DNA of 64,000 bases from Ceratopteris richardii (taxonomy: Eukaryota; Streptophyta; Polypodiopsida; Polypodiales; Pteridaceae): positions 168,170,996-168,234,995 of the forward strand of contig CM035413.1 in NCBI GenBank assembly GCA_020310875.1, given 5' to 3'. Positions 11,969 to 23,032 of this stretch are shown piece after piece. Within the stretch, counting starts at the first letter, position 1. Each line of letters opens with the position of its first letter. The position numbers were made by a program, and so were the translations under genes. Below the pieces are notes generated by a model. The model ran no database searches and had not been told where the DNA came from. It saw only the letters and a program-made list of their open reading frames with translations.

Positions 11969-12857
11969 TGTGTGTACCTAAGAACCAACTTAGGGACTTG
12001 TGGAGAAAGAGACTATACCTCAATCCCCCTCAAGTGCATATAGTGGGGATTCACGGTTTAATTATCAATCCGATAAGTATCAAAACCTAGCCGAGTGTAT
12101 GAAGACATGCATTCAAATGACGATCAATGCAAATGAGTTACTCAAAGAGTGCAAACAAGGCAAAGACTAATCACAAGCTTCATCTGTCAGTCATGGTGTT
12201 GCGATACTTGGAACAGCGGCCAACAGTAAATTGAGCTTTTCTCTCATCTCCCAACTTGGAATATAGCAAATAGCATATGCGTTTCGAAGCTCTCAAGCAG
12301 ACGCATCCAATGCTGGTATTTTCACTCAATCTTGATGCTTCTACTTCAAGTTATGAGCAAAATATTGAGTCGCAGGAATGACCTTCCTACACTTCAGCAC
12401 TTCCTACACTTCACACACACCTTAACCACAGCAAACAAACGCTTTCATGGATAGACGACACTTCCTAACACTCTTTCCAAGCAACACACCTGCATACAAG
12501 CTCACAAAGAAGATGATACAAGAGGAGAGGACACAAATTCGAAATTCTGTGCTCTTGATTCTCACAATGGCAAAAAGTCTCTACAAAGAGTCACAAATTG
12601 ACTTATATACATGTGCCCTAAAAATGGTCCTTTCACACAAGAGACCGACACTTTATTCACTAAAAGGCTAATTTCCTACTAATTTACACGGGTAAACTAC
12701 TAATCTTCTGTGGGGGTGCACCTAGGGGACTCCTCTATTGCATTTACAGCAGAAAATATATTACAGAGTGATTATGATACAAAAATAAGGTGTCCAAATC
12801 GGAAAAATTTTGGGGCCCTTCTTTTTCTCTGCCTTGTGCTCTCTTTGCTCTGCAACA
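11969..12857 (-). repeat. Element C 5' LTR
   Basis: An 889-bp LTR inferred from boundaries: on the + strand it begins TG next to the primer-binding site and ends ...GCAACA, so in sense it runs TGTTGC...CA. A TATA box (TGTATATAAG, minus strand, 12602-12611) supports a promoter. Outside the end, GATGC at 12858-12862 begins sequence matching the Copia 1 LTR, so C inserted there. No second copy of this LTR lies in the window, so no LTR-based age can be given. Confidence 0.7.
12602..12611 (-). promoter_or_regulatory. TATA box in element C LTR
   Basis: TGTATATAAG on the minus strand, inside the 5' LTR and oriented to transcribe element C. Confidence 0.5.
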
Positions 12858-13803
12858 GATGCTTAGTAGACTCCTTTGGCTTCTCAATAATGCATTTATA
12901 ACCACTATGTACTTTGGAACATCGTTCCCAAAAGTCTGTGCCAAAATAGATAACTTGCATGTATTAGAAATGTGAAGAAACCTTCTATTTTGGGAATGTA
13001 GGTACTCACTATTTTACTCAGAGCTCACAACCTGGTATGAATTGACTAGACAGCTTTTGCACACCTCTAATTCAAGTGTGTAGCTAACTAAAAAAAATTA
13101 TTTCATGAATTTAGAGGCACTATATACTTCAAAATGAGTTTAGCAACTCAAGGGGGTCATCCTAACATTTCAAGAAGAAGAAGATGATGTGTAGAAATGA
13201 GCTAAATCAAAAGTAATGAAACTTGATGCATCAATATTAAACATGTCACTCTAACCATGCGAAGTTAAAGTGCATCAAATGGTTGAGTACACACAGAGAA
13301 AGCACCTATACAAAATCATTGAAATGATGAAGATGCAACAAAGAACAGTAGCCACAAATGACCTTGAACAAATGTATCAATTAGTATATGATATTCCACA
13401 TATGATACATGGGAAGTGTAGTGGACTACTTATACATAAGTTGATCCCAATGTATGCTCAAAGATGTAGCATCAAGCTTCTCATAAATGGCACAGTTGCC
13501 CTACTAATAGATCACCTCTATTTATACTCACTTCTTGAGTTTAAATTTTGAATCTCCCTCACCTAAAAGTGTTCCTACACTTTAGGGGTGATTGAAAATG
13601 ATTCTTCCTACCACATGAGTCGTGGGTCCAGCTCCCTTTCTTCATGAGATTCTATTCTCTCTTTACTTTCATATTTTATCCATGGTGAATACAACTAAAT
13701 GTATAAGTAGGTGTTCATATGTGATCCTCTATGTGAGATATATAAACCAAGGTGTAGTCTTGAGATAATAGTCAAGCACTTAGGCTTGTTATTTGCATCA
13801 ACA
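12858..13803 (-). repeat. Copia 1 3' LTR (partly overlain by element C)
   Basis: Matches 16278-17249 throughout, for example the shared GAAACCTTCTATTTT, CACAACCTGGTATGA and CTACCACATGAGTC stretches. It ends ...ATCAACA, so in sense it starts TGTTG. The outer portion, about 80 bp, is separated by the insertion of C. Short open frames inside it are not genes. Confidence 0.7.
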
Positions 13804-14534
13804 ATGATTATATCATTCACATATACAAAATCTTATATGACCTCTAAGTGGTTCCTCTTAATGAAGAGGGAAGGATCTGCCTTTCTTACCATAAAACCTT
13901 TATCCTGCAAGTAAGTGACAAGTCTATGGTTCTAAGTTCTAGGAGCTTGCTTCAAGCCATACAAAGCTTTCCTTAACATGCATACATATTCTGGATGTGA
14001 TTGATCTTCAAAACCAAGAGGTTGAGCCATGTATACCTCCTCTAAAATCCAACCATTTAGAAAAGCATTTTTAACATCCATTTGATGTATCTTCGAATTC
14101 TTGGAAGATACAACACTCATGAGTACTCCAATTGTGGGCATTTTTGCCATAGGTGAGAATGTCTCTTCATAATCAATACCTTTTGCTACAATCCTTGCTT
14201 TGTACCTATGAATTGAGCCATCAGAATTCTTTTGTACCTTGTAAATCCACCTTGAGCCAATGACCTTCATAGATGGTTTCTTGGGAACCAATCCCCAAGT
14301 CTAGTTTTCTTGTAGATCATCTATCTCTTCTTCCATGTCATCTCTCCATTCTAGTTTCTTCTTGGCCTCTTCATATGTTGATGGTTCTTCAGAGTTTGAG
14401 TCTTGTGCTATGTATATTGAATGGTTAGTGACTAAAGAAGCATCATAACCATACCTTTTTAGCTTCCTTTTCTCTCTATTAGACCTCCTTATAGTTTCTT
14501 GAGATGATTTTGCCATATATCTCATCTCCTGCAC
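13804..14534 (-). pseudogene. Copia 1 reverse transcriptase
   Basis: Ty1/copia-type polymerase. The segment 13932-14291 shows SRWIYKVQKNSDGSIHRYKA, VAKGIDYEETFSP, HQMDVKNAFLNGWILEEVYM and LRKALYGLKQAPR, all hallmark blocks. A YVNDII block, equivalent to YVDDI, follows downstream next to the LTR. The upstream piece 14301-14534 holds the acidic pre-RT linker (EEPSTYEEAKKKLEW). This is a fossil with several breaks. Confidence 0.85.
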
Positions 14535-14702
14535 TTTGTCTTTGCCTTTGGAGTTCCAAGAGTTGATTTCCCTTCTTGGGGTATTCTGGTCTTCTTCAGA
14601 ATCACTTGATTATTCATGTGTATGCTCATTCCTCTTTGACAATGTTGGCAAGTCTTCCTCTAGGTCATAGGGAAGTTTGCTTTTCCCACAATCATCCTCA
14701 AA

Positions 14703-15323
14703 CTAAGATTTGTTTTCATAAAAAACAACATCTCTACTTACAATGAAACCTTTATTGCTTGGATTATATAGCCTATAACCTTTCTGATTAAGTTCATAGC
14801 CAATGAATATGCATTTCTCTACCTTTGGATCCAATTTGCCTCTCATTTGTGAAGGCATGTGTGCATATGCTATGCACCCAAAGATCTTGCAATGATCAAG
14901 GCTAGGTCTTCTTCCATTCCATGCTTCATAAGTTGTTATCCCATCTAATGCTTTTGATTGGAGTCTATTGATCAAATAGGTGGATGTGGATAGAGCCTCT
15001 ACCCATTGGTAATTGGGCAACTTATTCTCATATACCATTGATCTTGTAGCCTCCACTATGGTTCTATATCTTCTCCCTATCACTCCATTTTGCTCTACGG
15101 TATACCTAGTTGTAATCTCTCTTTTGATTCCTCTATCTTGGAGATAAGAATCAAATTCATGGGAGAAATATGCTCCCCCTCCATCTGACCTTAGTCTCTT
15201 CAAAGTATTACTTGTTTGGTTTTCTACAAGTGCTAGATATTTCTTGAAACAAGAGAACACTTCATCTTTATGCTTCAAAAAATATAGTATTGTCCATCTG
15301 CTACAATCATCAATAAATGACAC
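14703..15323 (-). pseudogene. Copia 1 integrase
   Basis: Ty1/copia integrase core: FIDDCSRWTILYFLKHKDEV, RLRSDGGGAYFSHEF (catalytic Asp region), TRYTVEQNGVIGRR (Glu region), followed by the Copia-specific C-terminal block KIFGCIAYAHMP and KCIFIGYELNQKGYRLYNP. About 206 residues are open. It lies in order between GAG-pre-integrase and reverse transcriptase. Confidence 0.9.
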
Positions 15324-15410
15324 ATAATACCTATATCTAGAGATTGAAGGCTCCTTGCTTGGGCCTCATACGTTTGTATGGACTATCTCCAATAGGTCTC
15401 CATGAATGTA

Positions 15411-15965
15411 TCACTTCTTTCTAAATGGTTGCCTATGAGACTTGCCAAATTGATAAGTAGTACATTTGTAAATCATGTGTTGTTTGGAGATGTTTGATAG
15501 ACCAAGCACACTTTGATCCCTACTAATTTTCTTTAGAGACCTTTCACCTATATGAGCTAAGCTCTTGTGCCAAATTTCCAATTTTGATAAGGTTTGACTA
15601 TCATAATTGAACAATGCAATGTTCCTAGTATCTTGGAGCTCAAAAGTAAATAATCTACCTTACTTTTCTCCTCTTACTATCCTCCTGAATCCTTGATGTG
15701 ATCCTCAACAAATGCTCCATTTTTTGTGAAACTGACCTTCAATCCCACACTTATGAGTTTTTTGGTGATGGTTGGAACATACAATACCTTGCTCAATAGG
15801 TTCATGTTACCATGTAAAGTCTTCACATTGCCTATCTTCTCCAGTGGATGCCTTGTTTCATCTCATCTTTGGACTTCATGTTTATTCCTTGGTTCCTCTA
15901 AGTCTGAGAGTAGAGCTACATTCTTTGCTACATGATTTGAATAGCCTAAGTCTATGTAGAAAGAT
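15411..15965 (-). pseudogene. Copia 1 protease and GAG-pre-integrase region
   Basis: The GAG-pre-integrase zinc domain is at 15411-15614 (LEIWHKSLAHIGERSLKKI, then an altered C..C end). Upstream, at about 15700-15965, a protease region with FYIDLGYSNHVAKN resembles the Copia YIDSGCSNHM active-site block, followed by LYVPTITKKLISV. Several breaks separate the pieces. Confidence 0.7.
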
Positions 15966-16182
15966 TGAGCTAAGAATATATGTGGTTAACCTCTCTCTTG
16001 TTCTTCTTGAGTTGGTTGTCCTTTTCTTCTGAGGATTGTCATCATCTCATCTCTAGATATGTAACCATAGAGGTTTCTCCCTTGAAGATAAGATTTCATT
16101 CTAAGTGATCAAGCTGAGTAGTTACCTTGATCCAATTTATCTATGGATGAAAGAAATCCATCTCCCATGTTGATTTGTTGTT

Positions 16183-16194
16183 GCTCTGATACCA
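16183..16194 (-). other. Copia 1 primer-binding site (tRNA-iMet)
   Basis: Minus strand TGGTATCAGAGC, the classic Ty1/copia site complementary to the 3' end of initiator tRNA-Met, four bases from the LTR edge. Confidence 0.85.
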
Positions 16195-16197
16195 CTA

Positions 16198-17249
16198 TGA
16201 GGAGATGGATGAGTATGCTTCAGAGATGGTTTGGTATTGCACAAATCTTGGTCTACACCTACCAAGTTAACTTCATAGATGCTTAATAGAATCTATTAGC
16301 TTCACATTAATGCATTTGGAACCATCTCATGCTTTGGAACATCATTTCCAAAAGTTTTCATCAAAACACATAACTCGCATGTACTAGAAATGTAAAGAAA
16401 CCTTCTATTTTTGGGAATAGAAGTGCTCAATAAGTTGCTCAGAGATCACAACCTGGTATGAGTTGACTAGAGTGATTTTGCACACATCTAATTAGAGTGC
16501 ATAGCTAACTAAAGAAAGTTTTTTTATCAATTTAGCCACACCATACACTGAGAAATGAATCTAACGAGTCAAAGGGGTCATCCCGACATTTTAGGATCTA
16601 GAAGATGTGCAGACATAGTCACCTTCTATGACTCATATCTCAAGATCCTCTAAACCAAATGTGATGAAACTGGATATACAAGTAGAGACACTATACCCTA
16701 ACTAACCCAAGTTAAAGTATGGAAAATGAGTGGTTACAAGTAGAGAAATCGATTCCACAAGATCATTGTAATGATGAAGATGCAACAAAGAACAGTAGAG
16801 AGAGATATACTTGAAGAAATGTATCAAAATGTATATGCTAATGAACATATGATACAAGGTAAGTGTATTGGACTACTCATGCATGAGTGAGCTCAATGTC
16901 TGCACACTCATGTAGCTCAAAGTCTCTCTGAATGGCTCACTTAGCCCATGACTAAAAGCATGTCTTTTTATACTCATAATTTGAGTTTGAATTTGAATTT
17001 TCCCTCACCTAAAAGTTGATCCTAACCTTTAGGGATGATTTGAATTTATTCTTCCTACCACATGAGTCATGGGTTCAGCTCCCTAACTTCATGAAATTCC
17101 TTATTTCTTTTGCTTTTACAATTATCCACAGTAACTATGCTAAGAATGAAAGCATAGGTTCACATATAGTTCCTTCTTGAGAAGAGATAAAATGGATGTG
17201 TAGTCCCAAGACTTTAGCAATGCACTTAAGTTTCCTAAATGTACCAACA
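16198..17249 (-). repeat. Copia 1 5' LTR
   Basis: About 1,052 bp from TGAGGAG at the primer-binding-site side to ...GTACCAACA. Most of it aligns with the left LTR at about 80% identity by eye. Outside it, at 17250, reverse-transcriptase sequence of a different Copia copy begins. Confidence 0.7.
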
Positions 17250-17775
17250 ATGTTGAGTGTAGATTGTCTCCATGCCTAGGAAGTAACATAAGTCTACAAA
17301 GTCACTTATCTTGAATTCTTTTCCCATTTGTTTCTTGATTTTTTTGATTCCTTGAGTATCTATTCCTGTAAGTATAATGTCATCAACATAGATACAAATG
17401 TATATGTAACCATCATCACTTGCTTTCACTAGCAAGCTACTATCTACCTTTGAAGGCTCATATCCAAGTTCATGTAAGAACTTCACATTTCTATAGTTCC
17501 AAGCCCTTGGGGCTTGCTTCAAACCATACAAATCTCTTTTGATCTTACCCACACAATCTAGTCCATTTGGATCTATGAAACCCCTGCTTGCTCCATGTAT
17601 ACTTCATCTACAATTTATCCATTTAAAAAACATTTTTTAATCCAATTGTGATAACTTCCATCCTTTGCAAGCTCTACGATAGCTATCAATGTTCTAATTG
17701 TAGAAATTTTAGCCACTCGAGTATAAGTTTCATCATAGTCCACACCTTGTGTTTGAACATATCCTTTGATCACTC
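17250..17775 (-). pseudogene. Copia 2: reverse-transcriptase relic
   Basis: Minus-strand Copia polymerase fragments: GYVQTQGVDYDETYTRVAK and TIRTLIAIVELA in the upstream part, then DLYGLKQAPRAW, ICIYVDDIILTGIDTQG and DLCYFLGMETIYTQHC. It is not the same copy as Copia 1, because the YVDD region is present in both. Several breaks. It is probably the element into which Copia 1 inserted. Confidence 0.8.
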
Positions 17776-17940
17776 CTAAAGAAATGGAAGATTTACAAGG
17801 TGGAAAACAAGGTAGACAACAAGGTGGACAAAGAAGATAGTTTCCTACCAAAGCACAAGCTTCTACTATTGGACACGATCAAGAAAAGCCTTCCAACCAG
17901 CTATCAAAGCATTTGACCAAGTTTTAAGGAGCAGCAACGG

Positions 17941-18990
17941 ATGTTATCCAATGTAGAAAAATGGGCCCAAGCTAAAGCTATAGTCTTCCTTGATCCTGTA
18001 TCGATCACTACTCAAAAAGTTGAACCTCCCATATCAACTATGCCAAAATCTTCAATCGTTGAACCACTTGAACCAATTGACAGACTATCAAAGATTCGTC
18101 TCCTAGCAAAGCACGGGACTTTTTTTCTAAAGCACTGATCACCTTGCCTTTAGGACAATTACTGACTCTTGTCCTGAGAATCTGGAACACTTTCAATAGT
18201 AGGTTAATCTAGATCAGATCGCACCACCAGCTACAACTACCATACACCTAGAACTAGATACAACCATCGATCATGTGATTCCCTTGATTACAATTTGGTA
18301 TAAGAATCATGAAATTACACAATTCCTCATAGATGGTGGCTCTGGTATAAATGTTGCCACTAGAGCTCTATGTAAGTAACTTGGTTGGAATGGAATTGAA
18401 CCAGTAAAGTTCTTTCTTTGTATTGTTAGCCAGTCTAGGGTCCATCCAATGGGGTTAGTCTAGAATATTCCCATTACATTCTAGGGTGTGATCTTTTCCA
18501 TGAATTTTGTTGTTCAAGACCCATTTGAGTATATGGCCATCCTTGGCTAAAGTAGGCCAAAGTCTTGCAAGATTGGTCATCACATGAACTGATCTTTAAA
18601 TGTAACCACTATAAGTACATTTGATGATATTAAACCTTGTGAGATACATGCTAGGCCTTATGTGGTTAAACCGGTCCATATGTTGGATGGTCTTTTGAAT
18701 GATGAGGAACTGCATTCCTTTCAGCCAATGAGGATTTTCTCTCCTTAGGAACAATGGACTTACAACACATACTAGACCACTAGTCTCCAGTGTCTTGTGT
18801 TGTTCAACCTACCTCGATTGAGACCAAAATTTCCCCGGATGATATATTGGACCTAGTAGACTTATAGAAGAATCTTTGTAATGGGATGGTTAGTACCTTT
18901 GGGTAGCAAACTTATGTCGCAAAGGATCAATTAATTACATGTAACCTAGGTGATGACTTAAACCCACAGCCTATAAAGATTAAAGCAAGA
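17941..18990 (+). pseudogene. Element E gag-linker and protease region
   Basis: An open piece (17941-18138) rich in Pro, Ser and Ile belongs to the linker before the protease. At about 18280-18560 the + strand gives TQFLIDGGSGINVATRAL, the active-site block of a plant Ty3/gypsy retropepsin (FLIDGGSG), then sequence like the hydrophobic flap and the EYMAILG strand. It is strongly decayed. Confidence 0.65.
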
Positions 18991-18999
18991 GTGGAGGAA

Positions 19000-20460
19000 T
19001 CTTTTAAATAGGATCTACTCGCATTGTTGAATGATTTTGTTGATGTGTTTGCATGGGATTATAAGGACATGAAGGGTTTAGACCCCATAATACACCAACA
19101 TCGAGTGGGCCTGAAGTAGAATGTTTATCCAACTAAGCGGCAAAGCTATAGAATGAACCCCCATTATGCTAAACAAGTAAAAGATGAATTGGATCGTTTA
19201 TTACGAGTTAGGTTTATAGTTCCCATCAAACATGTAGAATGGATCTCCCTTATCCTTATCATCCCTATGAAAAATAAGAAACTCTAAATTTATGTCGACT
19301 ATCAAAACTAAACATTGTCACATCCTTGTTCCCTTTCCTTTGTCATTTCTGGACAATATGCTAGATGAAGTTGTAGGATATGAGATGTATTCCTTTTTAG
19401 ATGGGTACAACGAATATAACCAAGTCCGTATGACTGAGGAGGACATACCTAAAATAGCCTTTATTACAAATTGGGGATTCTAGGTAAGCATAATTATGTG
19501 GTTTGGGCTCTCAAATTCCCCCAATACTTTCTAGCGATGTATGTAGGAGATTTTCTCTCCTTATCTTACCAGTTTCATGAGGGTATATCTTGATGGTTTA
19601 TCAATCTCAGATGCTATAATTGCACATCCACAACACCTTTTCCTTTGCTTTCTAAAGTGTAGAGATTATAGATTGTGCCTTAATCCAAACAAATCCATTT
19701 TTGCTATAACTTTTGGCAAGTTATTGGGCCACATTATTTCTCGTCGAGGGATTCAGGCTGACCCAAATAAGGTGTAGGTCATTCTGCAAGTCTCGCCACC
19801 AAAATCGCCCAAGGATGTTTTGTGATTTCTTGGCCAAGCCCATTGGCATAGTCACCATCTCTGTTGTTTAGTCCATTTAACATTTCCCCTCACCCGATTA
19901 ACGATAGTTGCCCCTCGTGATTTTCATTGGATTGCAGAATGTCAAGAGAGTTTTCTACGACTTAAGTAGCTTCTTACATAGGCTCCTATCTTGCAGGATC
20001 TGAATTGGGATTTGCCTTTTCACGTATTTATGGATGTCTTGGATATTGCCTTTGGGAGTGTATTGATGCAACTCTAGGAAAAATGGTACCATCCCATTTA
20101 CTATGCTAACCACCATTTAGCCCTTGCCAAACATAATTATTCCTTCATTGAACGTGAATGTTTGGGTCTTATCTATTCTATCAAGAAATTTTTTATTTAC
20201 CTTCTACGTCGCAAATTTATATTTTGCGGACCACTCTAGCTTAACCTACTTGGTCCAAAAATAGAATTTGTGCAGATGACTTGCTCATTGGGTTCTGCTC
20301 CTCCAAGAGTTTAATTATGAGGTGATTCATCACCTCGATTCATCCCATGTGATTGCTGATTTCTTTTCTCGATTAGATTCCGGTGAAGCCCCAATGGGAG
20401 TGGATGATTCATCTCTTGCTATTTATAGGGTTGAACCTAGTTCTTGATTGGTTCCTTGGA
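19000..20460 (+). pseudogene. Element E reverse transcriptase and RNase H
   Basis: The + strand shows NDFVDVFAWDYKDMKGLDP, then the polymerase blocks around SFLDGYNEYNQVRMTEEDIP (19380-19480) and a thumb region with FAITFGKLLGHIISRRGIQA (19690-19770). RNase H landmarks follow at about 20020-20250: VFMDVLDIAFGSVLMQL, then NYSFIERECLGLIYSIKKF. This is Ty3/gypsy order. It is heavily broken. Confidence 0.75.
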
Positions 20461-20549
20461 ATCTAGAAAACTCGTACTATGACATTTGTATGGCCTTTTT
20501 AACTTCTGGTTGCCCCCCCAACTCCCTATCTACAGCTACTCGATAGAAG

Positions 20550-21700
20550 CTTGCCATGTATAGCCGACATTTTTGTGTCATTGTGGGACAATTGTACCAT
20601 GTTGATCCATCAAGATCTTGGTTCTGGTGTGTCCCTATTCATGAGGTGCCTTTGATATTGGCATTGGCCCGCTTTGTGCCTATTGGTGGTCATTTATCGA
20701 TTGAGTTCCTGCACAAGAACATTCTACAAAGTGGACTGTGGTGGTCGACAATGCAATGCAACATGCATGCTTATGCTCACAGTGCGATCCCTTCCAATGC
20801 AGTGGCCAATTGTTGATGTGGCATTGTTTTCCTTTGCAACCCATTCTCCCTTTGGAACCTTTCAAGAAGTCGAGATTGGATTTCATTGGTCTGATTACTC
20901 TATCGACTACCCTTACTGCCAATCGATACATTTTGACTTGCACCAATTATCCCACTCACTAGGTTGACCCCTGAGCAGTCCAATCAGCCACTGTTATAGT
21001 GGTTGCCAAGTTCTTAACATATGATCTCTTTTCGCGCTTTGGCCTCCCTCTCAAAATTGTGTCGGATAGAGGAACCCATTTTGCCAATGAATTAATTCAG
21101 GTTCTTACCCACTCCTTCAACATTATCCCCCAAGTTCAATACTGTGTATTGCCCGTGAGCAAATGGCCTTATTGAAAGTACAAACAAAAAATTTCTCACC
21201 CTGCTCAAGAAGTTAATTGTTGATTGTCCTTATCGATGGGACCAGCTTTTGCCTACGATACTCTAGGCATAAAGAAATACTTATAAAGTTAATATGGGTT
21301 ATACTCCTTTTAAACTATCATATGGTATTGAAGCAATTACCCCTATAGAGGTAATCATCCCAAGCTTGCGTGTAGCCATTGAACACAAACTATTACCAGT
21401 TGATTCATTGTATGCTCGAATTGATGATTTATGTGCTCTCGATGAGCACTGGTTTGAAGGCTTCTTGCTCATGCAAGAAGTCGAGCTATGACAAGCACAG
21501 ACTCATGATCACTTTTTATGGATTCTAGTCTTAGAAGTAGGCCAACTGATGTTGCTTCAACTCAAAGTTAGATCAGGCCACACGAAAGTTTAAAGTCTAG
21601 TGGTTCGGTCCTTACCAGATTTTGACACGGGTGGGTCTAGTAACTTTCAGGTTGCGGACACTTGCTAGAGTAGTGATTAAAAATCCAATCAATGGGTCAA
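20550..21700 (+). pseudogene. Element E integrase
   Basis: An HHCC-type zinc domain region (HEVPLILALARFVPIGGHL, then GLWWSTM) is followed by integrase core remnants, including FGLPLK-like and SDRGTHFANELIQ sequence near 21030-21100, and the C-terminal block GYTPFKLSYGIEAITPIEV at 21294. The sequence leading into the zinc domain joins directly to the RNase H end, with no second zinc domain before it. Decayed. Confidence 0.7.
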
Positions 21701-21719
21701 AACTCTATCCTTTTGGGTT

Positions 21720-22405
21720 GCCCTCCACGTGTTCAATCATTTGTTCACCATTCATTCTTGCATGATTTGCATGATAGCTATGGCATAATCTCCCTCGACT
21801 TGCATTCATCATTTCATCCATCTCGCTCCTCAATCATGTCGACACGCTTCTCTCTTGTTTAAAAATCTCCCTACCTCACCATCCACAATTATCGCTTTCT
21901 ATGTGTGATTGTGATTGCATTGTATTTGATGCTTGTGCTTGTTGCGTACATTGTGCTTAGCTATGGAAACTTTAGCACCCTTTGAACCACTGTCAGTAAT
22001 CTTATCAAATGAGATAAATGTGTTCCTAAACCCTCACCATCTAGGCCATTTCTGCCTCTTACAGTGGGATGTCGCTATGGTGTAGCCTGCTGTTGAGAGC
22101 ATTATCCATGCTATTGTTGTAGAGCCTGCATGCATTGCATCTTGGATAGTTTTGCTTAGTGGAAAGGAGCTCTGCATGACACCTACCAAAGTGGGTCAGT
22201 GATTTTTCCTACCCATTGACAGTTCGACGTCAGTACCCTCCATTTCTCATGCCTCCATGGACCAGTTGTTTCATCAGCACAACTCTGAATATGCCATTCG
22301 TTATCACTCGGAACCAGAGCAATCCATCCTTCATTTCTTAGTTATTGCCCTCAACCTCGAGCATCGTCCCTATGGCATCTCTTGATAGTTTTATTCCAGA
22401 GTCGC
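21720..22405 (+). pseudogene. Element E third-gene region, left piece
   Basis: Sequence after integrase in sense orientation. No long frame is open, but pieces read as globular protein (for example LAPFEPLSVILSNEINVFLNP near 21970-22030), and the position equals that of the third genes of B and C. The region is interrupted by element A. Assignment is by position and weak composition only. Confidence 0.4.
22401..22405. repeat. Target-site duplication of element A (left)
   Basis: GTCGC, repeated exactly at 35910-35914 on the other side of element A. Confidence 0.9.
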
Positions 22406-23015
22406 TGTAGCTCAAGCGTAAGCACCACCTCCTTTACTTGTCAATCCGCGGAGACGTGAGGACCGGTATGAAGACCACGAGCAAGTGAAAGCACAAGTGC
22501 GTGAGTGAAAGCACACAAACATGCACACACATACACACACACGCGCACAAAGTAAGATCAAAGAGAGGAACAATGGAAAGCTTAGATTGCAAAAGAGTTC
22601 TCTTACAAAAGTTCTATTCTCTAACAAGCTAACCCCAAAAATGAGCTCTCTAGCTCTTTTTATAGTTTTTTGACTAGTTTTGGCCCTGTCCAGACCTAGT
22701 GTCCGGCCTAGTTAAAAATTAGGTTCCAGGGCTTATTTGAGGGCTCAAACGAAGTCTAAAAATTATGAAAATTGGTACGATGGTACTTCTAATACTCCTC
22801 AAGCTCAAGGACTCCTCGGCTTGAACAAAATGGAGTTACTAAAAATAGATAATGGTATTTACAATGGTTTCTAGTGATGAAAATCACTATTTTTGTAGGG
22901 GATTCTTCTGAAAATTTGACATACACTTTTTGGAGCTCCCTACTTGCTCTCTCTTCTTCTATGTCCACTTCTTTGATGTGCTTCCATGCTTTGTCCTTGA
23001 CCTTGAGCTTCAACA
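22406..23015 (-). repeat. Element A 3' LTR
   Basis: 610 bp, TGTTGAAGC...CTACA in sense, about 2 differences from the 5' LTR. Contains a TATA box (ACTATAAAAAGAGC, near 22655-22668), a CA-rich microsatellite near 22518-22548 and a cluster of short inverted motifs. Open frames inside are not genes. Confidence 0.95.
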
Positions 23016-23029
23016 CTCCCCCCCCTCTC
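23016..23029 (-). other. Element A polypurine tract
   Basis: GAGAGGGGGGGGAG on the minus strand, immediately upstream of the 3' LTR, the usual primer for plus-strand DNA synthesis. Confidence 0.9.
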
Positions 23030-23032
23030 GAG

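Larger units (their letters stand above)
660..12857 (-). mobile_element. Element C: broken Ty3/gypsy retrotransposon
   Basis: Minus-strand LTR element. In sense order it shows an 889-bp 5' LTR (11969-12857), a degenerate tRNA-Asp type primer-binding site, a leader with a TATCGCGATA repeat array, gag, protease, the start of reverse transcriptase, integrase with an extra zinc domain, a second protease-like domain, a W[VI]PK tail and a third gene. The bulk of reverse transcriptase and RNase H, the polypurine tract and the 3' LTR were not recognised. The coding part carries many breaks, on the order of ten or more, so it is a fossil. Its right end abuts Copia 1 LTR sequence, showing that C inserted into that LTR. 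The left limit, near 660, is a junction with element G. It belongs with A and B by protein order, but its LTR is unrelated to theirs at a glance. Confidence 0.85.
12858..17249 (-). mobile_element. Copia 1: old Ty1/copia element
   Basis: Minus-strand Copia element recognised from a pair of related long terminal sequences (12858-13803 and 16198-17249), an initiator-tRNA-Met primer-binding site next to the right-hand one, and pol domains between in Copia order: protease, GAG-pre-integrase, integrase, reverse transcriptase. Gag and RNase H were not recognised, so this copy is internally reduced. The two LTRs are roughly 80% identical by eye, which makes it old. The coding part has several breaks. 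Element C sits in its 3' LTR, and Copia 1 itself abuts another Copia relic at 17250. Confidence 0.75.
17776..22405 (+). mobile_element. Element E, left part: old Ty3/gypsy element
   Basis: A + strand Ty3/gypsy fossil carrying, in order, a gag/protease region, reverse transcriptase, RNase H, integrase and the start of a third gene. Element A is inserted at 22405, and E resumes at 35910. The coding sequence is riddled with breaks (tens), so it is much older than A and B. No LTR or primer-binding site was recognised. It shows only one HHCC domain before integrase and no protease-like domain after it, unlike A, B and C. Confidence 0.75.

Noticed and set aside
13270-13551. 93-codon + strand frame that could be a small host gene
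   Set aside because: It lies within the Copia 1 LTR, and the matching region of the other LTR does not keep the frame.
22412-22627. Repeated 71-codon frame with a Val/Cys-rich centre at 22412-22627 and 35306-35521
   Set aside because: It lies inside both LTRs of element A and its centre is the translation of the CA microsatellite.
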